From Rhodocyclaceae bacterium (lineage in GTDB: Bacteria > Pseudomonadota > Gammaproteobacteria > Burkholderiales > Rhodocyclaceae): 64,000 bases of DNA. The translations under genes were made by a program, and so were the position numbers. Shown in pieces: positions 8,272 through 16,690 of the stretch. The stretch covers positions 1 to 64,000 of the forward strand of contig JADFDU010000022.1 of assembly GCA_018262775.1 (NCBI GenBank), given 5' to 3'. Below the pieces are notes generated by a model that was given only the letters and a program-made list of their open reading frames with translations, was not told the DNA's origin and made no database searches. Positions within the stretch are counted from its first letter, which is position 1, and each line of letters opens with the position of its first letter.

Positions 8272-9708
8272 ATGAAATACATCTCCACCCGCGGCCAGGC
8301 GCCCGCCCAATCCTTCAGCGACATCCTCCTCGGCGGCCTGGCGCCGGACGGCGGACTCTATCTGCCGGAAGCCTATCCGCAGGTGTCGCGCGCCGAGCTG
8401 GACGAGTGGCGCGCGCTGCCCTATCACGCGCTGGCGCTGCGCGTGCTGGAGAAGTTCATCACCGACATTCCGGCCTGCGACCTGAAGACGCTGGTCGACC
8501 GCACCTATACGGCGCAGACGTATCGCTACTGCCGACCCGGCCGCGATGCAGCGGACATCACGCCGCTGACCACGTTGGAGCCGGGACTGCACTTGCTGGA
8601 ACTGTCGAACGGGCCGACCCTGGCCTTCAAGGACATGGCCATGCAACTGCTCGGCAACCTGTTCGAGTACGTGCTGGACAAGCGCGGCGAGACCATCAAC
8701 ATCCTCGGCGCCACCTCGGGCGATACCGGTTCCGCGGCCGAGTACGCCCTGCGCGGCAAGCACAACGTGAAGGTCTTCATGCTCTCGCCGCACGGCAGGA
8801 TGTCGGAATTCCAGCGTGCGCAGATGTATTCGTTGCCGGATGCGAATATCCACAACATCGCCATCCGCGCCATGTTCGACGACTGTCAGGACATCGTGAA
8901 GGCGGTCTCCAACGACGCGGCCTTCAAGGCGCAGCACCGGATCGGCGCGGTGAATTCGATCAACTGGGCGCGCGTCGCCGCCCAGATCGTCTATTACTTC
9001 AAGGGCTATTTCGAGGCGACGCGTTCGAATGACGAGGCGGTTTCCTTCGCCGTGCCCTCGGGCAACTTCGGCAACATCTGTGCTGGCCACGTCGCGCGCA
9101 TGATGGGCCTGCCGATCCGCCGCCTGGTGCTGGCCACCAACGAAAACGACGTGCTCGACGAGTTCTTCCGCACCGGCGTATACCGGCCGCGCGCGACGGC
9201 GGAGACTTCCGTCACGTCGAGTCCGTCTATGGACATCTCCAAGGCGTCGAACTTCGAGCGCTTCGTCTTCGATCTGGTCGGACGCGACGGTGCGATCATG
9301 CGCGAGCTGTGGTCGAAAGTAGACAGGGGAAGCAGTTTCGACCTACGTGGCACGCCCTATCTGGCGCGGCTGCCTGAATTCGGCTTCGTCTCGGGCACCA
9401 GCAGCCATGCAGACCGTCTGGCGACGATCCGCGCCGCCTGGGAACGCTACGGCACAATGATCGATCCGCACACCGCCGACGGGCTCAAGGTGGCGCTGGC
9501 CTATCGTGAGCTGGGCGAGGCAGGGGTGCCGATGGTGGTGCTGGAGACGGCGCAGCCGGTGAAGTTTGCCGAAACCCTCCGCGAGGCGCTCGGCCGGGAA
9601 CCGACGCGGCCGCAGGAACTGGAGGGCATTGAGGCCCTGCCACAGCGGGTCAAGGTAATGGACGCGGATGCCGGGGCGGTGAAGGCGTTCATCGCCGCCC
9701 GGACTTAA
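8272..9708 (+). CDS. thrC: Threonine synthase
   Basis: The 478-aa PLP enzyme converts O-phosphohomoserine to threonine, the last step of the pathway begun by hom. It starts at the ATG at 8272 (MKYISTRGQAPAQSFSDILLGG is the standard N-terminus). The PLP lysine is K120 in GPTLAFKDMAMQ, followed by the glycine-rich GATSGDTGSAAEY. The length fits the long, fungal/proteobacterial subgroup. It is separated from the upstream methyltransferase gene by 108 bp that hold a dispersed motif, so it may have its own promoter. Confidence 0.97.
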   Translation: MKYISTRGQAPAQSFSDILLGGLAPDGGLYLPEAYPQVSRAELDEWRALPYHALALRVLEKFITDIPACDLKTLVDRTYTAQTYRYCRPGRDAADITPLTTLEPGLHLLELSNGPTLAFKDMAMQLLGNLFEYVLDKRGETINILGATSGDTGSAAEYALRGKHNVKVFMLSPHGRMSEFQRAQMYSLPDANIHNIAIRAMFDDCQDIVKAVSNDAAFKAQHRIGAVNSINWARVAAQIVYYFKGYFEATRSNDEAVSFAVPSGNFGNICAGHVARMMGLPIRRLVLATNENDVLDEFFRTGVYRPRATAETSVTSSPSMDISKASNFERFVFDLVGRDGAIMRELWSKVDRGSSFDLRGTPYLARLPEFGFVSGTSSHADRLATIRAAWERYGTMIDPHTADGLKVALAYRELGEAGVPMVVLETAQPVKFAETLREALGREPTRPQELEGIEALPQRVKVMDADAGAVKAFIAART

Positions 9709-9768
9709 GCGCGGGCGTTTTGTGTGTAACCCCGTGCGTTACCCGCGCGGGAAGGTTGCTACAGAGTG
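9709..9768. other. thrC downstream region with a long imperfect hairpin
   Basis: GCGCGGG just after the thrC stop pairs with CCCGCGC about 30 bp on. Inner arms GTAAC and GTTAC extend the structure. There is no T-run, so it is at best a weak or factor-dependent terminator. A GTGCTACAAG string at 9766-9775 also occurs in the toxin-antitoxin operator at 57316-57335. Confidence 0.4.
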
Positions 9769-9906
9769 CTACAAGTAGATGACGGCCGGGAATACCGTCA
9801 CAGCGAGGACCAGAATCAGCCATTCGAGGTTGTGGCGCGTCAGGAAACCGGTGAAATGCAGGATCAGCACGGTGATCGCGACAACGTAGTAGAGGATGAA
9901 CAGCAT
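9769..9906 (-). CDS. Small hypothetical membrane protein, 45 aa
   Basis: The reading frame from the ATG at 9906 to the TAG at 9769 encodes 45 residues that are almost entirely hydrophobic. Two membrane segments (about 2-20 and 28-45) flank a short polar turn, TRHNLEW. A GGGAG Shine-Dalgarno sequence sits about six bases before the ATG, which argues that it is translated. No family was recognised. It stands alone between thrC and nadC. Confidence 0.5.
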   Translation of the reverse strand: MLFILYYVVAITVLILHFTGFLTRHNLEWLILVLAVTVFPAVIYL

Positions 9907-9930
9907 CAAGTCACTCCCGTCTTCTTTTAG

Positions 9931-9964
9931 TTCAGGCTGTAGTTCAGTTCAGGCTGTAGTTCAG
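9931..9964. repeat. 17-bp perfect tandem duplication
   Basis: TTCAGGCTGTAGTTCAG occurs twice, head to tail, in the gap upstream of the 45-aa membrane protein gene. It could be replication slippage or a doubled regulatory site. Confidence 0.8.
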
Positions 9965-10030
9965 GTCACGGCGCCGCAGCGCCCGCACAGTCGCAGATTT
10001 ATACCTGTTTCGCCTCGGCAAGGCAAGGCA

Positions 10031-10918
10031 CTAATTCTCGATGTGCCGCAGCGACAGGTCGATGGCGCGCACGTCCTTGGTCAGACTGCCGATGGAGATG
10101 CGGTCCACGCCGGTCTCGGCGATGGCCCGGACTTTCGTCAAATCCACCCCGCCCGAGGCTTCCAGTTCCGCCCGCCCGGCCGTGAGCGCCACGGCATTGC
10201 GCATTTGCGCGAGATCCATGTTGTCGAGCAGGATCATCTTTGCCTCGGCGGCAAGCGCCTCCTCGAGCTGTTCCAGGGTTTCCACCTCGATCTGGATGAA
10301 GACACCTTCCGGCGCCAGGGCGCGGGCCTGCGCCAGCACCGGCGCCACGCCGCCGGCGGCCAGAATGTGGTTTTCCTTGATGAGGATGCCGTCGTAGAGG
10401 CCGAAGCGGTGGTTGCTGCCGCCGCCGCAGCGCACGGCGTACTTCTGCGCCAGGCGCAGGCCGGGCAGGGTCTTGCGTGTGTCGACGATCTTCGCCTGCG
10501 TGCCGGCGACGGCATCGACGAACTTTCGCGTGGCGGTGGCGGTGCCGGAGAGCAACTGCAGGAAATTCAGCGCCGGCCGCTCGGCCGTGAGCAGGGCGCG
10601 CGTGTCGGCGTCGATCTCGCACAGGGTCTGGCCGGCGTGGATGTGCTCGCCGTCGCCGACGTGCCAGCGGATGCGGGCGCCGGCGTCCAGGTTGCGAAAA
10701 CAGGCGTCGAACCATTCGCTGCCGCACAGCACGGCCGCCTCGCGGCTGACGACGATGCCGCGTGCCGGATGTCCGGCGGGCGTCAGCAGGGCGGTGAGGT
10801 CGCCGCTACCGATGTCCTCGGTCAGCGCAGCGGCGACATTGCGCGCGATTTCGGCGGCCAGCTGTTCCACGAGTTGTCCCGAATGTGCCGAATGCCCCGA
10901 ATGTCCTGAAGTTTCCAT
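10031..10918 (-). CDS. nadC: Nicotinate-nucleotide diphosphorylase (carboxylating), quinolinate phosphoribosyltransferase
   Basis: The 295-aa enzyme converts quinolinate and PRPP to nicotinate mononucleotide in NAD synthesis. Family signatures are ALTEDIGSGDLTA, the active-site stretch VDTRKTLPGLRLAQKYAVRC, and LIKENHI. The start at 10918 (METSGHSGHS) has AGGA five bases upstream; a longer start at 10951 is less likely. The N-terminus carries a GHSGHSAHSG repeat encoded by three 9-bp units containing CATTCGG, a simple-sequence tract that can expand in frame. Confidence 0.96.
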   Translation of the reverse strand: METSGHSGHSAHSGQLVEQLAAEIARNVAAALTEDIGSGDLTALLTPAGHPARGIVVSREAAVLCGSEWFDACFRNLDAGARIRWHVGDGEHIHAGQTLCEIDADTRALLTAERPALNFLQLLSGTATATRKFVDAVAGTQAKIVDTRKTLPGLRLAQKYAVRCGGGSNHRFGLYDGILIKENHILAAGGVAPVLAQARALAPEGVFIQIEVETLEQLEEALAAEAKMILLDNMDLAQMRNAVALTAGRAELEASGGVDLTKVRAIAETGVDRISIGSLTKDVRAIDLSLRHIEN

Positions 10919-10984
10919 TATTCCTGCCGTAACGCTATGCTGATGCGTCAATTCTAACCGCTCCCAGCCTCACAGGAGGGCAGC

Positions 10985-12469
10985 ATGTCCGGTCTCCTCA
11001 GCGTACTTTCGGTTAGCGCGGGCACGCTGCTGGCCATCGTGCTCTTCGTCACCTTGGTGTTCTGGTACGTCAAGGACATCACGCAGAAAAAGCATACCGT
11101 CCTGCGCAACTACCCGATCATCGGTCGCCTGCGTTATTTCTTCGAGCAGATGGGCGAATACTTCCGCCAGTACTTTTTCACTGGCGAACGCGACGAAATG
11201 CCCTTCAACCGTTCGACGCGCGGCTGGGTCTATCGCCTGGCGAAGAACGAGGGCGGCACGATCGGCTTCGGCTCGACCTACAACCTGCACGAACCGGGCG
11301 CGCTGGTCTTCGTCAATGCGCCGTTTCCGGTGATCGAGGAGGAGCAGCAGTCGACGCCACCGTTGACGATCGGCGAAGACTATTGCGAGACGCCCTTCGT
11401 CGCCCGCTCCATCGTCAACATCAGTGGCATGAGCTATGGTGCGATTTCCAGGCCGGCGGTACGTGCCCTCTCGCGCGGCGCGGCGGCGGCCGGCTGCTGG
11501 CTGGACACCGGCGAGGGCGGCCTCAGTCCCTATCACCTCGAGGGCGGCTGCGACCTCATCATGCAAATCGGCACGGCGAAGTACGGCGTGCGCGATGCCG
11601 ATGGCCGACTGTCCGCCGAGCGGCTGAAGGCACTCGCCGCGCACGAGACGGTGCGCGCCTTCGAGATCAAGCTGTCGCAGGGGGCCAAGCCGGGCAAGGG
11701 CGGCATGCTGCTCGGTGGCAAGGTGACGGCGGAAATCGCCGCCATCCGCGGCATAGCGGAAGGCCAGGACTCGATCAGTCCCAACCGGCATCGCGACATC
11801 GCCAGCGCCGACGAGCTGATCGAGAAAATCGCCTACGTGCGCGAGCTGACCGGCAAGCCGGTGGGCATCAAGACGGCCATCGGCGGCTGGCAATTCATGA
11901 ACGAGCTGTGCGAGGCGGTGGCGCGGCGCGGCACCGCCTTCGCGCCGGACTTCATCGCCGTGGATGGCGGCGAGGGCGGCAGCGGCGCCGCGCCGCAGGC
12001 GCTGGCCGACCACATGGCGCTGTCCATCGACGAGGCGCTGCCGCGCGTCGTGGACGCGCTGATCGAGAGCGGCCTGCGCGAACGCGTGCGGGTGATTGCC
12101 GCCGGCAAGCTGGTCACCTCGGCGCGTGCCGCCTGGGCGCTGGCGGCAGGGGCGGATTTCGTCAATACGGCGCGCGGCTTCATGTTTGCGCTCGGCTGCA
12201 TCCAGGCGCTGCGCTGCCACGCCAACACCTGCCCGACCGGCGTCACCACGCACAACCCGCGCCTGCAGCGCGGCCTCGTCGTCGCCGACAAGGCGGAGCG
12301 TGTCGCTCACTACTGCCGCAACATGAACAAGGAGATCGAGATGATCGCCCACTCCTGCGGCCTGCATCAGGCCCGTGCGTTCCGCCGCGAGCATGTGCGC
12401 ATCGCCCAGGGTTTCGGTCAGAGCATTGCCCTCAACATGCTCTATCCCTATCCGCAGACACGTGCCTGA
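10985..12469 (+). CDS. FMN-binding glutamate synthase family protein
   Basis: The 494-aa protein contains the FMN/Fe-S synthase domain of GltB (ISGMSYGAISRPAVRALSRGA, FEIKLSQGAKPGKGG, AVDGGEGGSGAAPQ and the cysteine-bearing CHANTCPTGVTTHNP). It lacks the amidotransferase domain of glutamate synthase. An N-terminal membrane anchor covers about residues 12-33. A strong AGGAGGG Shine-Dalgarno sequence precedes the ATG. Stand-alone proteins of this type are common, but their substrate is uncertain; some are ammonia-dependent glutamate synthases or related FMN oxidoreductases. No partner subunit is adjacent. Confidence 0.9.
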   Translation: MSGLLSVLSVSAGTLLAIVLFVTLVFWYVKDITQKKHTVLRNYPIIGRLRYFFEQMGEYFRQYFFTGERDEMPFNRSTRGWVYRLAKNEGGTIGFGSTYNLHEPGALVFVNAPFPVIEEEQQSTPPLTIGEDYCETPFVARSIVNISGMSYGAISRPAVRALSRGAAAAGCWLDTGEGGLSPYHLEGGCDLIMQIGTAKYGVRDADGRLSAERLKALAAHETVRAFEIKLSQGAKPGKGGMLLGGKVTAEIAAIRGIAEGQDSISPNRHRDIASADELIEKIAYVRELTGKPVGIKTAIGGWQFMNELCEAVARRGTAFAPDFIAVDGGEGGSGAAPQALADHMALSIDEALPRVVDALIESGLRERVRVIAAGKLVTSARAAWALAAGADFVNTARGFMFALGCIQALRCHANTCPTGVTTHNPRLQRGLVVADKAERVAHYCRNMNKEIEMIAHSCGLHQARAFRREHVRIAQGFGQSIALNMLYPYPQTRA

Positions 12470-12475
12470 GGCTGA

Positions 12476-13354
12476 CTATCTTCGCCGGCGCTCGCCCAGC
12501 GCCAGCCACAGCCCGGCAGCAGCGATGACGATCATGCCGGATGCCGAAAGGGCGTCGGGCACATGCCCGAATACCAGCCAGCCGAGCAGGGCCGCCCAGA
12601 TCAGTTGCGTGTAGCCGAAAGGCGTCAGGACGGACGCTGGCGCCAGGCGGAAGGCGCGGATCAGAATGAAATGGCCGACGCCGCCGTAGAAGCCGAGCGA
12701 GGCGATCAGCAGCCATTGCAGTGGCTCAGGCGAGGTCTCCACCCAGTACCAGGGCAGCGCCAGGCTCATCACCGCCGTGCCTACCAGCGCCGTGTAGAAG
12801 AGCAGCGTGAGGGGATGCTCGGCCTGGCTCAGGCGGCGCGTCAGCAATTGGTAGAGGGCGTAGCAGACGGCGCCGCCCAACGCCCAGGCTACGCCCACCG
12901 GATTGAGCGCACCGCCCGGGCGCGCGATCAGCAGCACACCGGCAAAGCCGACCACCACTGCCAGCCAGCGGCCGCTGCCGATGCGCTCGCCGAGAAACGG
13001 GCCGGCCATCAGCGTCACCAGCAGGGGTGCGAGGAACAGCACCGCCGTCGCTTCGGCCAGCGGCATGGTGCGAAAGGCCAGCATGGCGAAGCCGGTGGTG
13101 CCCACCAGCGCCAGCGCACGCACCACCTGCAGGGACAGGTTGTCGGTCTTCACCAGTTGCGCGCGCATCGAGGGCGCGACGAAGATCAGCATGATGAGGA
13201 AATGCAGGGTGTAACGCGCCCACACCAGCAGCGGCACGGCAAACGTGGCGGTGAGGTGCTTGGCAGTGGCGTCGAGCAGGGCAAACAGCATCAGCGCCAG
13301 CATGAACAACAGGATGCCGCGCAGCGGATGCTGCGCGGGAGGCGAGGAATTCAT
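12476..13354 (-). CDS. DMT-family transporter (EamA) 1
   Basis: The 292-aa integral membrane protein has about ten predicted helices in two EamA repeats (LFALLDATAKHL in the first, GVAWALGGAVCYALYQLLTRRL in the second). Such proteins export or import small metabolites; the substrate is unknown. It starts at the ATG at 13354, one base after the nnr stop, so it is likely co-transcribed with nnr. It differs clearly in sequence from the EamA protein at 14853-15806. Confidence 0.88.
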   Translation of the reverse strand: MNSSPPAQHPLRGILLFMLALMLFALLDATAKHLTATFAVPLLVWARYTLHFLIMLIFVAPSMRAQLVKTDNLSLQVVRALALVGTTGFAMLAFRTMPLAEATAVLFLAPLLVTLMAGPFLGERIGSGRWLAVVVGFAGVLLIARPGGALNPVGVAWALGGAVCYALYQLLTRRLSQAEHPLTLLFYTALVGTAVMSLALPWYWVETSPEPLQWLLIASLGFYGGVGHFILIRAFRLAPASVLTPFGYTQLIWAALLGWLVFGHVPDALSASGMIVIAAAGLWLALGERRRR

Positions 13355-13355
13355 T

Positions 13356-14843
13356 TCAGGAACGGGTCCAGGCGTTGAACAATTGCCGGGCGGCGTCGAT
13401 GGTTTCAACCGCGGTGAGCCCCGCCGGTCCGATACCGGCACTGACGAGGTGGTCGGCGGCTGCGCCATGCAGATGCACGGCACAGAGCAGGGCCGCTTCA
13501 GTTTCCCAGCCCTGCGCCAGCAGCGAGACGGCGAGCCCGCTGAGCACATCGCCCATGCCGGCGCTGGCCATGCCCGGGTTGCCGCTGCTGTTGATGAACC
13601 ATTTTCCATTGGGCGAGGCGATGACGCTGCCGCAGCCCTTCAGCACCGTGTGGGCATGGAATTTTTCGGCCAATGCGCGGGCAGTGTGCAGGCGGTCGGC
13701 CTGCCCACTGCCGACGTCGCTGCCGAGCAGCCGCGCTGCCTCGAGCGGATGCGGCGTGATCAGGGTTGCGGCGGTGCGCTTGCGCAACCGGTTTCCCAGC
13801 ACGGGATGGGCCGCGATGAGGTTCAGCGCATCGGCATCGAGCAGCAGCGGCAGTTCGATGGCGATGGTTCGCCGCAGCAGTTGCAGCGCCTCCGTGCCCT
13901 GGCCGAGGCCGGGGCCGGCCGCCAGTGCCGTGGCCATGCCGGTGCTGAGGATGTCCTCCGGCCTGCGCAGCATCAGTTCCGGCTGGTCGGTGTCGACGCT
14001 CAGCGCCGTAGCGTCGAGCAGGCCGATATAAACGCGGCCAGCGCCAAGTTTCAGCGCCGCGCGGCCGGCGAGCAGCGCCGCGCCAGCCATGCCGGGTGCG
14101 CCGCCGAGGATGCCGACGCTGCCCAGCGTGCCCTTGTGGCAGTTGCGCGGTCGTGGCCGCAGGCGGGAAGCGAACAGCGCCGGCGTGACGACGTGGCCTT
14201 CGGCCTTCACGCTGTCTTCCGCTGCGAGGCCGAGGTCGTGCACGCTGACCTTGCCGCAGTGGTCCGGCCCGTCGAGGGTCAGCAGGCCAGGCTTGAGTGC
14301 GATGAAGGTGGCCGTGTGATCGGCCTTGACGGCACACCCCAGCACACGGCCGGTGTCGGCGCACAGCCCGCTCGGCACGTCGAGGGCGAGTACCGGACAG
14401 CCGAGGGCGTTGATGCGGGCGATGAGCGCCGCATGGCTGCCTTCGACGGGGCGCTGCAGGCCGCTGCCGAAGAGGGCATCCACCCCCAGGGAAAACTCGC
14501 GCCGGGGAATTTCGCTGACGATTTTGCCGCCGCCCGCACGGTAGGCGCCGAGCGCGCCGTGCGCAGCGACGGGCAGCCGCATTTCGTCGCCGGCGAAGAC
14601 GACAACGGGTTCGATGCCGCGCTCGCGCAGCAGGCGGGCGAGGACGAAACCGTCGCCGCCGTTGTTGCCCGGCCCGCAGACGATCAGCGGCGGCTCAGAA
14701 GAGCGCTCGGTGAAAGTCAGTGCCTGCGGCACGGCGGCGGCGCCTGCGCGCTCCATCAGCGGCGGCGTGACTTCGGCGTGGCGCGCCTCGATGTCGCGGA
14801 TGGCGGCGACGGTGTAGATGGCTGCGGCAGCGGCATGAACCAT
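13356..14843 (-). CDS. nnr: Bifunctional NAD(P)H-hydrate epimerase / ADP-dependent NAD(P)H-hydrate dehydratase
   Basis: The 495-aa repair enzyme restores damaged NAD(P)H hydrates. The N-terminal epimerase (YjeF_N) holds VCGPGNNGGDGFVLARLLRERG near residues 53-74 and the conserved LDVPSG. The C-terminal kinase-like dehydratase carries GTLGSVGILGGAPGMAGAALLAGRAAL, and SGNPGMASAGMGDVLSG binds ADP phosphate. The length is normal for the fused form. A copy of the dispersed motif lies at 14712-14736 in the coding sense. The gene is flanked on both sides by EamA transporters on the same strand. Confidence 0.96.
   Translation of the reverse strand: MVHAAAAAIYTVAAIRDIEARHAEVTPPLMERAGAAAVPQALTFTERSSEPPLIVCGPGNNGGDGFVLARLLRERGIEPVVVFAGDEMRLPVAAHGALGAYRAGGGKIVSEIPRREFSLGVDALFGSGLQRPVEGSHAALIARINALGCPVLALDVPSGLCADTGRVLGCAVKADHTATFIALKPGLLTLDGPDHCGKVSVHDLGLAAEDSVKAEGHVVTPALFASRLRPRPRNCHKGTLGSVGILGGAPGMAGAALLAGRAALKLGAGRVYIGLLDATALSVDTDQPELMLRRPEDILSTGMATALAAGPGLGQGTEALQLLRRTIAIELPLLLDADALNLIAAHPVLGNRLRKRTAATLITPHPLEAARLLGSDVGSGQADRLHTARALAEKFHAHTVLKGCGSVIASPNGKWFINSSGNPGMASAGMGDVLSGLAVSLLAQGWETEAALLCAVHLHGAAADHLVSAGIGPAGLTAVETIDAARQLFNAWTRS
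14712..14736 (-). repeat. Dispersed bipartite motif, copy 3 (inside nnr)
   Basis: On the coding strand: CGCCGT, nine bases, ACTGACTTTC. It encodes the A-L-T-F of PQALTFTERS near the nnr N-terminus. Confidence 0.85.
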
Positions 14844-14852
14844 GGTCCTATG

Positions 14853-15806
14853 CTACCGCAATGCCGCCGTCGTGGCCGCCAGCAGCTTGTCTGCCTGCCG
14901 TGCCAGGCGTCGGTTGACCAGGTTGTTGGCGATGAGGGCGCCGATTACCAGCGCCGCGCCGGCCCATTCCTCGGCCAGCAGGCGCTGGCCCTGCCCGACG
15001 GCGATGAGGAGTGTCACCAGGGGCGCGAAGTTGGCGAACAGCGCGGCGTTGAGCGGCCCCAGCTTCAGCACCGCCATGTTCCACATCAGCACCGCACCGA
15101 AGGAGACGACGAAGACGATGAACAGCAGCGCCCACAGGTGCGCGCCCAATGCGCCGGGCTGCGGTGCATGGCTGTGGCCGACGCCGTTGGCCGCGGCCAC
15201 CGCCAGCAGCGTGGTCAGGCAGCCCAGCAGCGAGGTGAGTGCGGTGTAGCGCACCGGCGACCAGCCGGGAAATTTCTGTGCGCCCAGCGTGAAGGCGATC
15301 CAGAACCACGAAGCGAGATACATGAGGCCGTTGCCCAGCGCACCGCCACCGGAGTAGAGGCGGATGAATTCGCCCTGGCTGACCACCAGGCCGAGGCCGA
15401 CGATGGCGGCAGCGATGCAGGCCAGCGCCGCCGCCGGCGGGCGATGGCGCGTGCGCAGCCACTGCCAGAGGACGATGTTGACCGGGCCAAGGGCGAGGAT
15501 CATGGCGCCGTGCTCGGGCCGCGTCAGGCGCAGCCCCTCGTAGACGCACAGGCTGAAGCCGGTGAAACCGGCGCTGCCGCAGGCCCACGCCATGCCCGCG
15601 CGTCCGTCGAACGACAGAGCGCTGCGGCCCTCGCGCCAGGCCAGCACGAGCAGGAAACAGACGGTGGCGGTGGCGTAGCGCAGCAGGGTGAGCCAGTAGG
15701 GATCGATGACGGCCAGGACGATCTTGCTGACGGGCAGGAAGGCGCCCCAGATCAGCACCACCGCGCACATCAGCAGCGTGCCCTGGGTCAGGTTCTGCCG
15801 GTTCAA
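14853..15806 (-). CDS. DMT-family transporter (EamA) 2
   Basis: The 317-aa protein has about ten membrane helices and two EamA repeats. The first begins VVLIWGAFLPVSKIVL and the second covers the conserved GPLNAALFANFAPLVTLL. The start is a TTG at 15806 that overlaps the hslO stop (TTGA), suggesting translational coupling; a downstream ATG at 15770 is possible. The substrate is unknown. A CxN-type cysteine pattern is not seen. Confidence 0.85.
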   Translation of the reverse strand: MNRQNLTQGTLLMCAVVLIWGAFLPVSKIVLAVIDPYWLTLLRYATATVCFLLVLAWREGRSALSFDGRAGMAWACGSAGFTGFSLCVYEGLRLTRPEHGAMILALGPVNIVLWQWLRTRHRPPAAALACIAAAIVGLGLVVSQGEFIRLYSGGGALGNGLMYLASWFWIAFTLGAQKFPGWSPVRYTALTSLLGCLTTLLAVAAANGVGHSHAPQPGALGAHLWALLFIVFVVSFGAVLMWNMAVLKLGPLNAALFANFAPLVTLLIAVGQGQRLLAEEWAGAALVIGALIANNLVNRRLARQADKLLAATTAALR

Positions 15807-16690
15807 TGCAGCGTCCTCGGTTCCGGCACAGCGGGCGGAAAGAGCTCGTCCAGGTCGGCGACGCCGAAGCGGTAGGCGTGGTTGCAGATGTCGTCATGCA
15901 CGATGACCTCGCCTTTCTCGGCGAGGATGGCTTCGATCTCGCCACGGCCGAGGGAGCGCAGCATGTTGCAGACCTTGGCGCGGTCTTCGGGGCAGTCGTA
16001 GACGACCGGACGCGGCTTGAAGAGTCGTACGGCCTCTTCCGGGAAGATGCGGCCGAGCAATTCCGCCACAGGCAGCGTTTTCATTTCCGCCGGCGTGAGC
16101 GTTGCGGTGAGCAGTTCGATACGCGCCCAGCCATCGGCGTCCCGGGTGTCGGCGCCCGGCAGTTTCTGCAGGAAGAGGCCGCAGGCATGCTGCTCATCGG
16201 CTGCCAACAGGAGTCGCGCCGGCTGCTGCTCGGACTGTTGCAGGTAATGTTCGAAAATTTCGGCGATGCTGTCGCCCGTGGCCGGCACCAGGCTCTGGTA
16301 GGGCTCGCGCGCGGATTCGTTCTGCAGGATGAGGGACAGGTGACCGCCGCCGAACAGCTGCGACACCGGCGCCGGCGCGACATCGGCCGCTGCTTGCGCC
16401 ATGCCGCGCAGGTGCAGTTGCGCGGTGCAGTCGATGACGAGGAGGCCGATCGGTCCGTGCCCCTTGAGCTGAAAGGTGAGGCGGCCGGGCTGCTTCAGGT
16501 TGCCGCCAATGAGCACTGCAGTGGCCGTCATCTCGCCGAGCAGGTCGCGCACCGTGGCGGCATAGTCGCGTCGCGCCTGCATGCCGCGCCAGGTCTTGCC
16601 AAGGCGCACGAAAGCGCCGCGGATGTCGAGCTCCTCGAAGAGGAAGCGTGCGACGAAATCCTGAGCGAAATCCTGATCCGACCGGCTCAC
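15803..16690 (-). CDS. hslO: Hsp33-family chaperone with altered zinc-cysteine motif
   Basis: The 295-aa protein matches Hsp33: FLFEELDIRGAFVRL at the start, the GHGPIGLLVIDCT core, and a C-terminal VCNMLRSLGRGEIEAIL linker domain. Hsp33 is an ATP-independent holdase activated when zinc-bound cysteines of CxC and CxxC are oxidised. Here CxC reads DCPED and CxxC reads DDIC, leaving one cysteine from each pair plus an extra cysteine in KVCNML. The redox switch is therefore likely to differ from the E. coli one. It starts at a GTG overlapping the stop of the ArsC-like gene. Confidence 0.9.
   Translation of the reverse strand: MSRSDQDFAQDFVARFLFEELDIRGAFVRLGKTWRGMQARRDYAATVRDLLGEMTATAVLIGGNLKQPGRLTFQLKGHGPIGLLVIDCTAQLHLRGMAQAAADVAPAPVSQLFGGGHLSLILQNESAREPYQSLVPATGDSIAEIFEHYLQQSEQQPARLLLAADEQHACGLFLQKLPGADTRDADGWARIELLTATLTPAEMKTLPVAELLGRIFPEEAVRLFKPRPVVYDCPEDRAKVCNMLRSLGRGEIEAILAEKGEVIVHDDICNHAYRFGVADLDELFPPAVPEPRTLH

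Noticed and set aside
13245-15875. An 876-codon plus-strand open frame across nnr and the EamA gene
   Set aside because: It is opposite to two well-supported genes, has arginine- and histidine-rich low-complexity composition and no start signal. It is a product of high GC bias.
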